DNA from: Bifidobacterium tissieri
GTDB lineage: Bacteria; Actinomycetota; Actinomycetes; Actinomycetales; Bifidobacteriaceae
Assembly (NCBI RefSeq): GCF_002259645.1
Contig: NZ_MWWV01000009.1
Span: forward strand, 62,001 to 126,000
Length of the DNA: 64,000 bases
Direction of reading: 5' to 3'
The position numbers and the translations under genes were made by a program. Of this stretch, positions 1-8,468 are shown piece by piece. A model generated the notes under the pieces. That model searched no databases. It saw only the letters and a list, made by a program, of their open reading frames with translations, and was not told the origin of the DNA. Each line of letters starts with the position of its first letter. Positions within the stretch are counted from its first letter, which is position 1.

Positions 1-1484
1 ACGTGGACACGGGCACGATTCGGCAGGACGGCCTGCAACATCCAACCGTCGTCGACAATGGCATAGGACAGTGAACCGCCGCATGCGTCGAATTGCTGAC
101 GATAATAGACAAGCCCGGCTTGCGCCCCAGTCTCGGCGGCGTTAGCGTCGGCCTCAATGCTGACAGACTGCGAGTGGGGACGAACAACGGTGTTCGTTTC
201 GGAGATAATGCCGTTGGTTTGCATAATACGGACATCGTTCCCGGAGAACGTGATCATGATCAGATAGTCGAGATGCTCGAGATCGTCGGGATCGTCGTTC
301 GACAGTCCATGTCCGCGCGCGACGGAATCGGATCGACGGGCGTATTTGAGGATGTTGACGAACAACTCGCCAAGAAATTGTTCGACCAATTCACAAACTC
401 GATCGTTGCATTCCGTGGCGTCACCGGAGATCTGTACACTGCCATGTACATTCAGCAGTTCAAGCCGATGCTGCCAATCTTCGGCAGTCTGCGTTATACG
501 TTGGATAGCGCCATCGGAAGTACATTCGGATACATGCGACGCCCACGACAAGGCACCCGTAGGGCCTTCCGCACGATCATCCATGCGGTCATGCAGGCGA
601 GCGGCCACGCAGCTTTCCACGGCCGATGACAATGCAGACGCATTGTCGGACAATATCCGTACGGCCCGCCAGACGCTGTGGAGGGACTGAACCGTTTCCT
701 GATTAACGAATTGCCATGCCGCAGTCTCGGTGCACTCACCACCACTGGCACTGCCTTCATTGGTTCCGTTCTCCACGTCAGCGGCACACCGTTGCTCGCT
801 GAATGCGGCGACACACGATAGCCGCCCCGCCACCGAATCATGCAGCATGTGGACCAGCTGCATATCCCGGTGCAATTGGGCCAACTCCCGTTGCCGAGTC
901 AGCAGACGCGCCTCCGAACGCTGGGCGTCGGCGCGCCAACGAAAAGCCAGACCGATGAACAATGGCATGGCAAGCATCATGGCGTTCCCCAGCCATCCGA
1001 CCAACGGCATATCCACCATCCACGAGTGTCGACTGACGAAGCCCACAGCCGAAGCAACGGATAACGCGCCCAGTGCCGCAGCCGAAGCGGCGTTGATCTC
1101 AAATGCCAGCAAACCGATCAGCACGTATTGCGCCCAATTCGCCCACGACGAGCCCAATACGCCGCCCGTCAGCACGGACGACATCACCACAAGCGCGGTC
1201 AGTGCAGCACCACAACGCAGGTCGATCATGGCGATCAACAACGAGATGATCAGCGCCGCCATCACCACGAGTTCGGCTTTCGGAAGGCCGGTACCGGAGG
1301 ACCATAACGGATACCAATCCAGCAGGGAAAACACAATGGCGAGCGCAAGCGCACCGATCCGTAATCGGTGAGTCCAAGCAAAGCGGACAGCTCTATCCAC
1401 ACGCTCGGTGCCGTTCTCACTGGCTTGACCATGGTGACTCCCGTGCGGGGTCTCATTCGCATCCGCGACGTTCTGGGATATCAT
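1..1484 (-). CDS. Sensor histidine kinase, NarL/DesK type (C-terminus cut by window edge)
   Basis: The frame is open from an ATG at 1484 to base 1, giving 494 residues with no stop, so the gene continues off the left edge. I translated it directly. Residues about 41-182 hold several hydrophobic segments (likely five or six membrane passes), followed by a charged coiled stretch and the dimerisation/phosphoacceptor box LHDSVAGRLS, in which His215 fits the HisKA_3 pattern. About residues 371-383 (LGELFVNILKYA) resemble the N-box of the ATPase domain. The regulator gene lies 19 bp upstream on the same strand, so the two form a cognate two-component operon. The region between box and ATPase is longer and less conserved than usual. 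The signal sensed cannot be inferred. Confidence 0.8.
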   Translation of the reverse strand, partial: MISQNVADANETPHGSHHGQASENGTERVDRAVRFAWTHRLRIGALALAIVFSLLDWYPLWSSGTGLPKAELVVMAALIISLLIAMIDLRCGAALTALVVMSSVLTGGVLGSSWANWAQYVLIGLLAFEINAASAAALGALSVASAVGFVSRHSWMVDMPLVGWLGNAMMLAMPLFIGLAFRWRADAQRSEARLLTRQRELAQLHRDMQLVHMLHDSVAGRLSCVAAFSEQRCAADVENGTNEGSASGGECTETAAWQFVNQETVQSLHSVWRAVRILSDNASALSSAVESCVAARLHDRMDDRAEGPTGALSWASHVSECTSDGAIQRITQTAEDWQHRLELLNVHGSVQISGDATECNDRVCELVEQFLGELFVNILKYARRSDSVARGHGLSNDDPDDLEHLDYLIMITFSGNDVRIMQTNGIISETNTVVRPHSQSVSIEADANAAETGAQAGLVYYRQQFDACGGSLSYAIVDDGWMLQAVLPNRARVH

Positions 1485-1503
1485 GCGGCACACCTGCCCC
1501 ACT

Positions 1504-2238
1504 CTATTCGTCCCTCATAGTGAGCCAGAGCATGACCGCATGGCTCAGAGTGGCAGCATGCAACTTGGCCTTGATGCGCTTCACATGCGTGCGGACAGTG
1601 CCAGATACGATGCCGAATTCGGCGGCGATGCGCTCTTGACTCTTCCCCTCGGTGCAGGCTTGCAGTACGCGCAATTCCATGGGGGACAATGCGTCCACGC
1701 CGTGCGGAGGCTCTTCGCGTAATCGGCGATGGGCCTGTGCGGCCGGTTCAAACTCAACACCGCACTGCGGTGGGCCCACACCGGTAGCGAGCACGCGGCC
1801 AAGAGTGTCAAAGAGCGTGCGCATCGATTCCTTGCCGACCAGACCCTGGGCTCCAGCTGCGCTCGCCTTGCGTGCGTAACTGTCCAGCGGAAATGAGGTG
1901 ATGCCCAGTAAACGGATGCGGTCATTGCGGCGACGGATTTCGCGGCACACGCGGATTCCGGACATGCCGGACAGCGACATATCGACGAGCAACACGTCGG
2001 GAGACGTGGCGGTGGCCAGGGCGTGGGCGATGGCCTCGCGCCCGTCTGACGCGCTCCAGATCACCGTCACGCCGCGAAAACGTTGGGACAGCAGTTCGGA
2101 CAACGCATGAAGCGTGATGGCGTCATTGTCGACGATGGCCATGCGAATGGTGGGGGCGGGTGCGGGTTCAGGGAATCTGCCGCCGCGAGGATTGGCGTCG
2201 GCGGCCGCGACACTGGCATCGGGAATGGTCATGGTCAC
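1504..2238 (-). CDS. LuxR/NarL-family response regulator
   Basis: An N-terminal receiver domain has the acidic pair in AIVDNDA, the phosphoacceptor Asp in LLVDMSLSGMSG and the conserved Lys in GLVGKE. A C-terminal LuxR-type HTH reads LSPMELRVLQACTEGKS through GTVRTHVKRIKAKL. Length is about 244 residues. An ATG at 2256 is in frame, but the AGGAGG ribosome site lies inside that extension; with about 7 bp spacing it points to the GTG at 2238 (ATG at 2232 is also possible). It would be phosphorylated by the kinase encoded just downstream and act as a DNA-binding transcription factor. Target genes are unknown. Confidence 0.9.
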   Translation of the reverse strand: MTMTIPDASVAAADANPRGGRFPEPAPAPTIRMAIVDNDAITLHALSELLSQRFRGVTVIWSASDGREAIAHALATATSPDVLLVDMSLSGMSGIRVCREIRRRNDRIRLLGITSFPLDSYARKASAAGAQGLVGKESMRTLFDTLGRVLATGVGPPQCGVEFEPAAQAHRRLREEPPHGVDALSPMELRVLQACTEGKSQERIAAEFGIVSGTVRTHVKRIKAKLHAATLSHAVMLWLTMRDE

Positions 2239-2809
2239 AATCCGGCCTCCTCTCATCCGCTCGTCTGATGTTCATATCTTACGTATGCGCGTATCTCCCG
2301 CTCAGTAGGTTGATTGGAGGGGATGCAAACATCTAACCACGTTTCGCTAGGCAGTCGTTTGCGAGCATATGAGCAAAAACAGCCCGCAAACATGAGTTTC
2401 GGGCGATGGCTCTTTTCCAGCCTGCCTAGTGAAGGGCGGTTAGACCTCTGCAGGAGGCGAATACAACCTAGCGAACGACAGATAGCCCTGGATCGGCACC
2501 GATGCCGTGCCCGAACGTCACACCGCGACAACTCGAATACCAGCCCCCACCTCGGAAGAGCGGCAAAAGGAAGTCGACTGCCAGAGACTCGGCACAAGCC
2601 GGCAAGGTTGGCTCGCCGCTCACGGCCGGATGCAACCCCATCTCCCACTCGGGAGGTTCCATATGCGGTGACGGATTGTGCTAGACCTGAAAGGGACAGT
2701 GTGCCGTCCTCTGTCGAAGTCTGATGGGGGACTGGCAGCGACAAACACAGGGCAGAGAAGCAGACGAGGAAGACACACGCACCAGCAAGTTTGGGAAAGG
2801 CGAACCAGC
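2239..2809. other. Intergenic region between divergent genes
   Basis: About 570 bp separate the response regulator from the alcohol dehydrogenase. Small open frames on both strands have no ribosome sites and no recognisable products. It presumably holds the two divergent promoters; I see no clear operator, repeat or RNA gene. Confidence 0.5.
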
Positions 2810-4138
2810 ATGACGAACGGCGAGGAAGCAATCATCAGTCCAGTGACGGACGGAGGTATGGAGAGCACCGTCAATCCCACAACTCAGGCCGGACCGACTG
2901 ACCCGGCTCAACCAGCGGCCCCGGCCACCCCAGCAGCCGACCAAACCGACACAACCGCCATCACACCCGGGGTCACCACCATGCACGCATGGCAAATGAG
3001 GGAGAAGCCCAGGCCGATCGAGAACGATCCGCTGGAATGGATCGAGAAGCCCATCCCCTCGCCCGGCCCCGGTCAGGCGCTGATCCGCGTGCTCGCCTGC
3101 GGCGTGTGCCGTACCGACCTGCATGTGTCCGAAGGTGATCTACCGGCGCATCTGCCGCATGTGACGCCCGGACATGAGGTGGTGGGCGAGGTCGTGGCAT
3201 TGGGTGCTGATCAAGGCATCGACATTAACGGCCGGCATACGCAGCTTCACGTAGGCGAGCACGTGGGCGTGGCGTGGCTGCGTCACACGTGCGGCGAATG
3301 CGAGTTCTGCGTGGCCGGCAAGGAGAACCTGTGCCGGCATTCGCTGTACAACGGATGGGATGCACACGGCGGATACGCGGAGTACATGGTGGCTCCGGAC
3401 GACTACGTATATTCGCTGGAGGGGCTGTTGGGCGGCGAATCCGCGGATGGCGGGACGTCTGCCGGCGGGACCGCATACGACAAACCGTCCTACACGCTGG
3501 AGACCGTGGCTCCATTGATGTGCGCGGGCATCATCGGCTACCGCGCATTGAAGCGCACCGGGCTGCTCGACGGCGTTTCATTCGCCGACATCGAATCCGG
3601 GCAGGCGCGTGAGCGCATCGCCGAGATCGTGGGGCATCGTCCGGCACTGGGGCTCTACGGCTTCGGCGGTTCGGCGCATATCACCGCGCAGGTGGCGCTT
3701 GCGCTTGGCATGCGCGTGCATGTGCTGACGCGCGGGCGTGATGCGCAGCGTCTGGCATTGAACCTTGGCTGCGCATCGGCGAACGATGCGTATGACCAGC
3801 CGGATGAGCCGCTGGACGCGGCGATCATCTTCGCGCCCGTCGGCGCGATCGTCCCCCCGGCGTTGGAGGCGCTTCGTCCCGGCGGCGTGCTCAGTCTGGC
3901 CGGCATCCATATGAGTGATGTGCCGCCGCTCAACTACGAGCAGCATCTGTTCCACGAGAAGGAGATCCGCTCGGTGGAGTCGAACACGCGGCAGGATGGG
4001 CGTGAGTTCCTCGCGTTCGCCGCCACGCATCAGATCAAGATCGATGCACACCCGTACCCGCTGGATCAGGCGCAGCAGGCGCTCAAGGATCTCAAGGCGG
4101 GCGCATTCACCGGCGCAGCGGTGCTGATGCCCATGTGA
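2810..4138 (+). CDS. Zinc-dependent alcohol dehydrogenase (MDR superfamily)
   Basis: This enzyme would oxidise alcohols or reduce aldehydes with NAD(P). The zinc-binding signature is clear: VLACGVCRTDLH (Cys100), TPGHEVVGEV (His122), and the structural-zinc cluster HTCGECEFCVAGKENLC with four cysteines. The nucleotide-binding turn is GLYGFGGSAH. The body matches the usual 340-350 residue family, but the frame carries about 57 extra N-terminal residues rich in Thr, Pro and Ala. I chose the ATG at 2810, preceded by GGGAAAGG. The ATG at 2981 (MHAWQMREKP) would give the standard length and may be the true start. The gene is monocistronic and ends at a long inverted repeat. Confidence 0.85.
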   Translation: MTNGEEAIISPVTDGGMESTVNPTTQAGPTDPAQPAAPATPAADQTDTTAITPGVTTMHAWQMREKPRPIENDPLEWIEKPIPSPGPGQALIRVLACGVCRTDLHVSEGDLPAHLPHVTPGHEVVGEVVALGADQGIDINGRHTQLHVGEHVGVAWLRHTCGECEFCVAGKENLCRHSLYNGWDAHGGYAEYMVAPDDYVYSLEGLLGGESADGGTSAGGTAYDKPSYTLETVAPLMCAGIIGYRALKRTGLLDGVSFADIESGQARERIAEIVGHRPALGLYGFGGSAHITAQVALALGMRVHVLTRGRDAQRLALNLGCASANDAYDQPDEPLDAAIIFAPVGAIVPPALEALRPGGVLSLAGIHMSDVPPLNYEQHLFHEKEIRSVESNTRQDGREFLAFAATHQIKIDAHPYPLDQAQQALKDLKAGAFTGAAVLMPM

Positions 4139-4147
4139 TAACCAAGA

Positions 4148-4233
4148 AAAAATCACACAACTGCAATGTAGCGATTTTGGACCCTTGCAATTCCAAGGGT
4201 CGCAACTCCGTACATTGCAGTTGTGTGATTTTT
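4148..4233. terminator. Long perfect inverted repeat between convergent genes
   Basis: The arms 4148-4170 and 4211-4233 are perfect 23-base reverse complements. Inside them is a second hairpin, 4180-4201 (GACCCTTG / CAAGGGTC). Outer ends are A-rich on the left and T-rich on the right, as expected for a bidirectional terminator serving the dehydrogenase and the AEC carrier. The nested layout resembles other cruciform elements in this window. Confidence 0.7.
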
Positions 4234-4289
4234 CTGGACGGCAATCACCTACCGAAGATCACAAACAGATACCCTAAGACCATAAACAA

Positions 4290-5378
4290 TCAAAAAATGA
4301 CCGTGGAGATGGCGGTGAGAGACGCCAGAGAGAACAATGTGCTGACCAGCACGAGTCCCACCGCGTATTCCGGCATGTTTTTGGAACGTCCGGCGAACAT
4401 GGCGACGGTGGTCATGGTGGGCAGGCCGGAAATAAGCGACATCATCTGGATCATTTCGTGCGTGATCGGCAACGGCGTCATGGCGGCAAGCGCGGTCATG
4501 GCGAAGTAGAAGCCGACAGGGAACGCCAGCATCTTGGCAACGAGTCCCACATAGAGTTCATAGCGTTTGAACACACCCCACCATTTGGTAAGCACGAACA
4601 GACCGCCGAGATAGAACAGCGACAGCGGTGTAGCCATCTGGCCGATGGTGTGCAACGGGGTGAGCACCATGGGCGGCACCTGCCAGCCGGCGATGATGAT
4701 CACCAGCGCGATAAGGATGCCTGCAATGGCCGGGTTGGCGAATCGGCGGAGCAGCGCGAGGACCGGCGACACGTGCGCAGCGGAACCAGTTGCGGCCACG
4801 GGGTTTGCTGAGCCGGAGACTCCCGCGGCTCCCGTACCTGCAGTAGCGGCCGCCGCAGATGCTGCAGCCGCAGACTCCGCAGCCGCCCCAGCGCCCGCTC
4901 CCCCGCGCCCACGCTCCTTCACCGGCTCGCACAGCCACACACCGTACGTCCACAGCAACGCCTGATCAACGATCGACATGAGCACGATGAACAGCGCGCC
5001 GTGCTTGGGAAACAGTGCCAGCACTAGCGGAATGCCGATGAATCCGGCGTTGCCGAAGATGAATCCCGCCTGAAACAGGCGGCTGCGACTGCCACGCAGG
5101 CGAATCGCCCATGCCACCACGGCGAACACGGCCATCAGCGACGCATACATGATCGCTGTGAGGAGCATGATCCCCCAATTGCCGACCAGCTCGGCGCGCG
5201 TGGTGCCGTCCACCGCGTTGCTGAACACCAGCAATGGGATGAGCACGCGCGTGAGCAGCATGCACATGCCGTCGAGCGTCTTCATGCCGTAGAACCTCAG
5301 TCGCACGCAGCCGTAGCCGATCATCATCATGATGAAGAAGCCGACGATCTGGCCAACCACGATCTCGAATTGCGACAT
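4290..5378 (-). CDS. AEC-family (auxin efflux carrier-like) transporter
   Basis: A 362-residue polytopic membrane protein with about ten hydrophobic segments in the two halves typical of the AEC family. Family-like segments include AGFIFGNAGFIGIPLVLALF and the C-terminal GLPTMTTVAMFAGRS. The central cytoplasmic loop (about residues 155-205) is expanded into an Ala/Gly-rich low-complexity stretch. The start has a strong AGGAGGGG site. Bacterial members often move organic acids such as malate or malonate; the substrate here is unknown. A hairpin at 5480-5506 separates it from the upstream permease, so it is probably transcribed alone. Confidence 0.85.
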   Translation of the reverse strand: MSQFEIVVGQIVGFFIMMMIGYGCVRLRFYGMKTLDGMCMLLTRVLIPLLVFSNAVDGTTRAELVGNWGIMLLTAIMYASLMAVFAVVAWAIRLRGSRSRLFQAGFIFGNAGFIGIPLVLALFPKHGALFIVLMSIVDQALLWTYGVWLCEPVKERGRGGAGAGAAAESAAAASAAAATAGTGAAGVSGSANPVAATGSAAHVSPVLALLRRFANPAIAGILIALVIIIAGWQVPPMVLTPLHTIGQMATPLSLFYLGGLFVLTKWWGVFKRYELYVGLVAKMLAFPVGFYFAMTALAAMTPLPITHEMIQMMSLISGLPTMTTVAMFAGRSKNMPEYAVGLVLVSTLFSLASLTAISTVIF

Positions 5379-5479
5379 GCTCCCCTCCTATTCCGCGTAT
5401 TCCCGCGCTTTCCCGTGCATTCACGCGCTTTCCTGCGTATTCCTTTGGCACACCCCGAGTACCGGATGCCTACACGCCG

Positions 5480-5506
5480 ACGGGCTCCCCTTGCGAGGGA
5501 GCCCGT
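5480..5506 (-). terminator. Hairpin after the amino-acid permease
   Basis: ACGGGCTCCC pairs perfectly with GGGAGCCCGT across a 7-base loop, 43 bp beyond the permease stop. No long T-run follows, so termination is plausible but not certain. Confidence 0.6.
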
Positions 5507-5548
5507 GTCGATTCCGCGGTGATTCCGCGGTCAAATCCCGAGTCTGTT

Positions 5549-7063
5549 CTACTTGCGGGAGGAGACCTCCTCAGCCGCCCGGCGAGACCGATCCACCTTA
5601 TTCATTGCGGTCTTGAGGTCCCGGTCCTCCAGATGCTGACGCCACTGGCAGAATCCGCCGAACACGATCAGCCACACAAGCGCGGCGATGGCCGAACCTC
5701 GCGTGTCCCCGGAGATGAACAGCGTGCCGAACACGAACACGAAGAACGCGATCGCAAGCGTATTGGTGAACTTGTAGGCGGGCATCACATAGCCGTCGGC
5801 CATGAAATCACCGCTCACACGGTATCGGCGATGGGCCACCATCGTGAGCACGTAGATGAAGATGATCACGGCCGACGACGCGGACGAGAACAGCACGAAC
5901 GCGCTCGACATCGACGGGATCGCGTTGATGATCGGCGATAGCAGAATCATCGCACCGGACACGAGGATCGCACGCGCCGGCACGTGGCGCTTGGACACCA
6001 CGCCGAGTCGCTGCATGGCGGGCGACGGCGAATCCTGCGCCAGCTGGTAGAGGTGGCGTCCGGCCGAGTAGAGCAGCGAGTTGAGTGCCGACGACGCGGC
6101 CGTGATCACCACGAAGAACACGAGCGCGGCGGCCCAGTCAAGACCGGCGTATTTGAACACCATGATGAACGGGGATGCGAACGAACCGTCCGAATTCGGC
6201 TGGAAGTTGCGCCACGGCACGATCACCATGATCGCCACGAGCGCGCCCACGTAGAAGATCAGCACGCGCAGGATGATCTCGTTGATCGCCTTGGGCAGCA
6301 CCTTGCGCGGATTCTCGGTCTCGGACACGGTCACGCCGATGAACTCGATCATCTGGTAGGCGAAGAACACCATCTGGAAGCTCATGAGCAGGGCGAGCCA
6401 TCCGTTGGGCGCGAGCGAAAATCCGTCGGTGATATTGGACAGGCTCACCTGCCCGGCGGGACTGATGTGGTCGGAACCGGTGATCTGTACGGCCGGGTAA
6501 TGGTAGCCGATCACCAGCATGACCACGGCGGTGGCGATCATGCCGCAGATCAGCGTGATCTTGATCATGGAGAACCAGAACTCGGCTTCGCCGAACACGT
6601 TCACCGCGATCAGGTTGATGCCCGACAGCGCCACGAGGAAGCACAGCTCGATCAGCCATTTCCATCCGGACAGGTCGATGCCGAACGTGTCGAAGAACGT
6701 GACGAAGTATGTGGACACGGCCGTGATCTCACTCATGCCGATCAGCACGAGCACGATCCAGTACGTCCAGCCGGCGAAGTGCCCCCAGCCACGGCCCAGA
6801 TAACGGGTGATGAAGTTGATGAACGTGTGCTGGCTCGGATCGCGGTACATCATTTCGCCGATGGCGCGCATGAGCAGGAACATGATGATGCCCACGGCGA
6901 TGTAGACGAATATGATGCTCGGACCGGTAAGCGAGATCGATTTTCCCGAACCGAGGAACAGGCCGGTTCCGATGGTTCCTCCGATGGCGATGAACTGTAC
7001 ATGGCGGTTTTTCAAACCGCGATTCATCTGATTTTCCGCGTCAAGTTCCTCGACGTCCTGCAT
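5549..7063 (-). CDS. Amino-acid permease, APC superfamily
   Basis: A 504-residue protein with about twelve membrane segments. The family signature GGTIGTGLFLGSG lies in the first helix (about residues 28-40) and the consensus ENPRKVLPKAIN follows helix 6. This resembles the amino acid transporter subfamily that includes the GABA, lysine and D-Ala/D-Ser/Gly permeases. The precise substrate cannot be read from the sequence. I placed the start at the ATG preceded by GAGGAG at 7063; longer in-frame starts up to 7141 lack a ribosome site. It probably works as a proton symporter in the cytoplasmic membrane. Confidence 0.88.
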   Translation of the reverse strand: MQDVEELDAENQMNRGLKNRHVQFIAIGGTIGTGLFLGSGKSISLTGPSIIFVYIAVGIIMFLLMRAIGEMMYRDPSQHTFINFITRYLGRGWGHFAGWTYWIVLVLIGMSEITAVSTYFVTFFDTFGIDLSGWKWLIELCFLVALSGINLIAVNVFGEAEFWFSMIKITLICGMIATAVVMLVIGYHYPAVQITGSDHISPAGQVSLSNITDGFSLAPNGWLALLMSFQMVFFAYQMIEFIGVTVSETENPRKVLPKAINEIILRVLIFYVGALVAIMVIVPWRNFQPNSDGSFASPFIMVFKYAGLDWAAALVFFVVITAASSALNSLLYSAGRHLYQLAQDSPSPAMQRLGVVSKRHVPARAILVSGAMILLSPIINAIPSMSSAFVLFSSASSAVIIFIYVLTMVAHRRYRVSGDFMADGYVMPAYKFTNTLAIAFFVFVFGTLFISGDTRGSAIAALVWLIVFGGFCQWRQHLEDRDLKTAMNKVDRSRRAAEEVSSRK

Positions 7064-7256
7064 ACAACTCCTCATTTCCCGCCATCTCTGCGGTATCCGC
7101 AGCACGCTCCCGGCGCGACGCGATGGCTCGCAATACGGCAATTGCTTTAGATTACAAAACCGACGGGAACTTTATGTAACGGAATCGATGAATGTGGACG
7201 CCGGGAACGGATGAGGACGAGGACGCCGATGATGCGCGAACGGCACAAGGACAAGG

Positions 7257-8348
7257 TCACGCGCCGGGGAGGATTGCGGAGTCCTCGGAACCGGCGGAGC
7301 CCACGGGTTCCGCGGAACCTGCAGGCCTTGCGGTGCTGCCGCGCACCTCGAGTGTGTACGGATCCTCAGGAACGGCACCGACCGTTTCGCCATCGATCAT
7401 GGCGAGCAGCAGACGTCCGGCCTTCTTGCCGATGGAACGAACGTCACGGTGCAACGCGGTGAGTGGCGGAACGGAGGAGCGGCATGCGGCGGAGTCGTCC
7501 CAGGAAATGAGGGAGATGTCGTCCGGCACGGCAAGACCGCGGTTCTGCACCGCATCGAGTCCGCCCAGAGCTTGGGAATCGCCATCGTAGACGATGGCGG
7601 TGGGACGGTCGGCGAAGCCGAGGAACATGATGGTCAGGCGCGCGCCGTCCTCGCGGGAGTATTCGCCGTGCAGACAGTCGCAGCGCATGCCGAGTTTGGC
7701 ACACTCGTCCATGGTGGCGCTGTCGCGGATGAGCGTATGCATGTATTGCTCGGGGCCGGCCACGCGAGCGATGTGCGTGTGGCCGAGTTCGTGCAGGTGA
7801 CGAACCACGGTGCGGGCGCCGTCGGCATCGGTGCTATATAAGGTGGGCAGACCGCGCGTGGTCTGCTCCTGCGCAAGGAAGAGCACAGGAACGTTCGGAT
7901 GGCTGCGGAACAGATCGAGTCGCGGATCGTCGAATTCCACGCCCAGAACCATGTGGGCGTCCACGCGGCCGGATTCGATCCAGTCGCGGTGGATGCGGCA
8001 TGCGGCGGACGCTCCCCCGGTGGTCATACGCAACGTAATCGAATAGTCGACGGATTCGAGCACACTGCTCAGACCGGCCAGACATTCCATGTTGTAGTTG
8101 CCGGAAGCGAATTCGTCGGTGTCGTGCATGAGCAGAACCACGCCGATCGATCGCGTACGCGAATCGGACAGCGATTTCGCCGCACTGTTGGGACGCCATC
8201 CCATGCTTTCGGCAACACTGAGCACTTTGGCGCGGGTTTTCTCGGAGACGCCTTTCTTGCCGTTCAACGCGTACGACACCGCGCTCGTCGACACTCCTGC
8301 GGCCTTGGCCACATCGGCAATGGTGATCGTGGATTTTGACGCGCCCAT
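7257..8348 (-). CDS. LacI-family transcriptional regulator (mannan locus, regulator 1)
   Basis: A 363-residue repressor-type protein. Residues about 6-55 form the LacI HTH (TIADVAKAAGVSTSAVSYALNGKKGVS, then the hinge-helix region), and the rest is a periplasmic-binding-protein-like effector domain ending in a Pro/Gly/Ser-rich tail. The GGGA site favours ATG 8348 over 8363. It lies 120 bp downstream of the GH26 mannanase on the same strand. Its recognition helix is nearly identical to that of the second LacI regulator in the locus, which suggests that both can read the shared CTTAAnCGnTTAAG operator. The inducer is probably a manno-oligosaccharide or mannose, by inference from context. Confidence 0.9.
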   Translation of the reverse strand: MGASKSTITIADVAKAAGVSTSAVSYALNGKKGVSEKTRAKVLSVAESMGWRPNSAAKSLSDSRTRSIGVVLLMHDTDEFASGNYNMECLAGLSSVLESVDYSITLRMTTGGASAACRIHRDWIESGRVDAHMVLGVEFDDPRLDLFRSHPNVPVLFLAQEQTTRGLPTLYSTDADGARTVVRHLHELGHTHIARVAGPEQYMHTLIRDSATMDECAKLGMRCDCLHGEYSREDGARLTIMFLGFADRPTAIVYDGDSQALGGLDAVQNRGLAVPDDISLISWDDSAACRSSVPPLTALHRDVRSIGKKAGRLLLAMIDGETVGAVPEDPYTLEVRGSTARPAGSAEPVGSAGSEDSAILPGA

Positions 8349-8468
8349 CTCAGTCCCTGCCATTCAACTTAACCAGTACAGTCGTACGCAATACTAACAT
8401 CGGCCGGGGTGAGACGGGCGCGCCATCGATTATGGTTACGTGTTGTCACACATAGTGACGGCAGTCAG

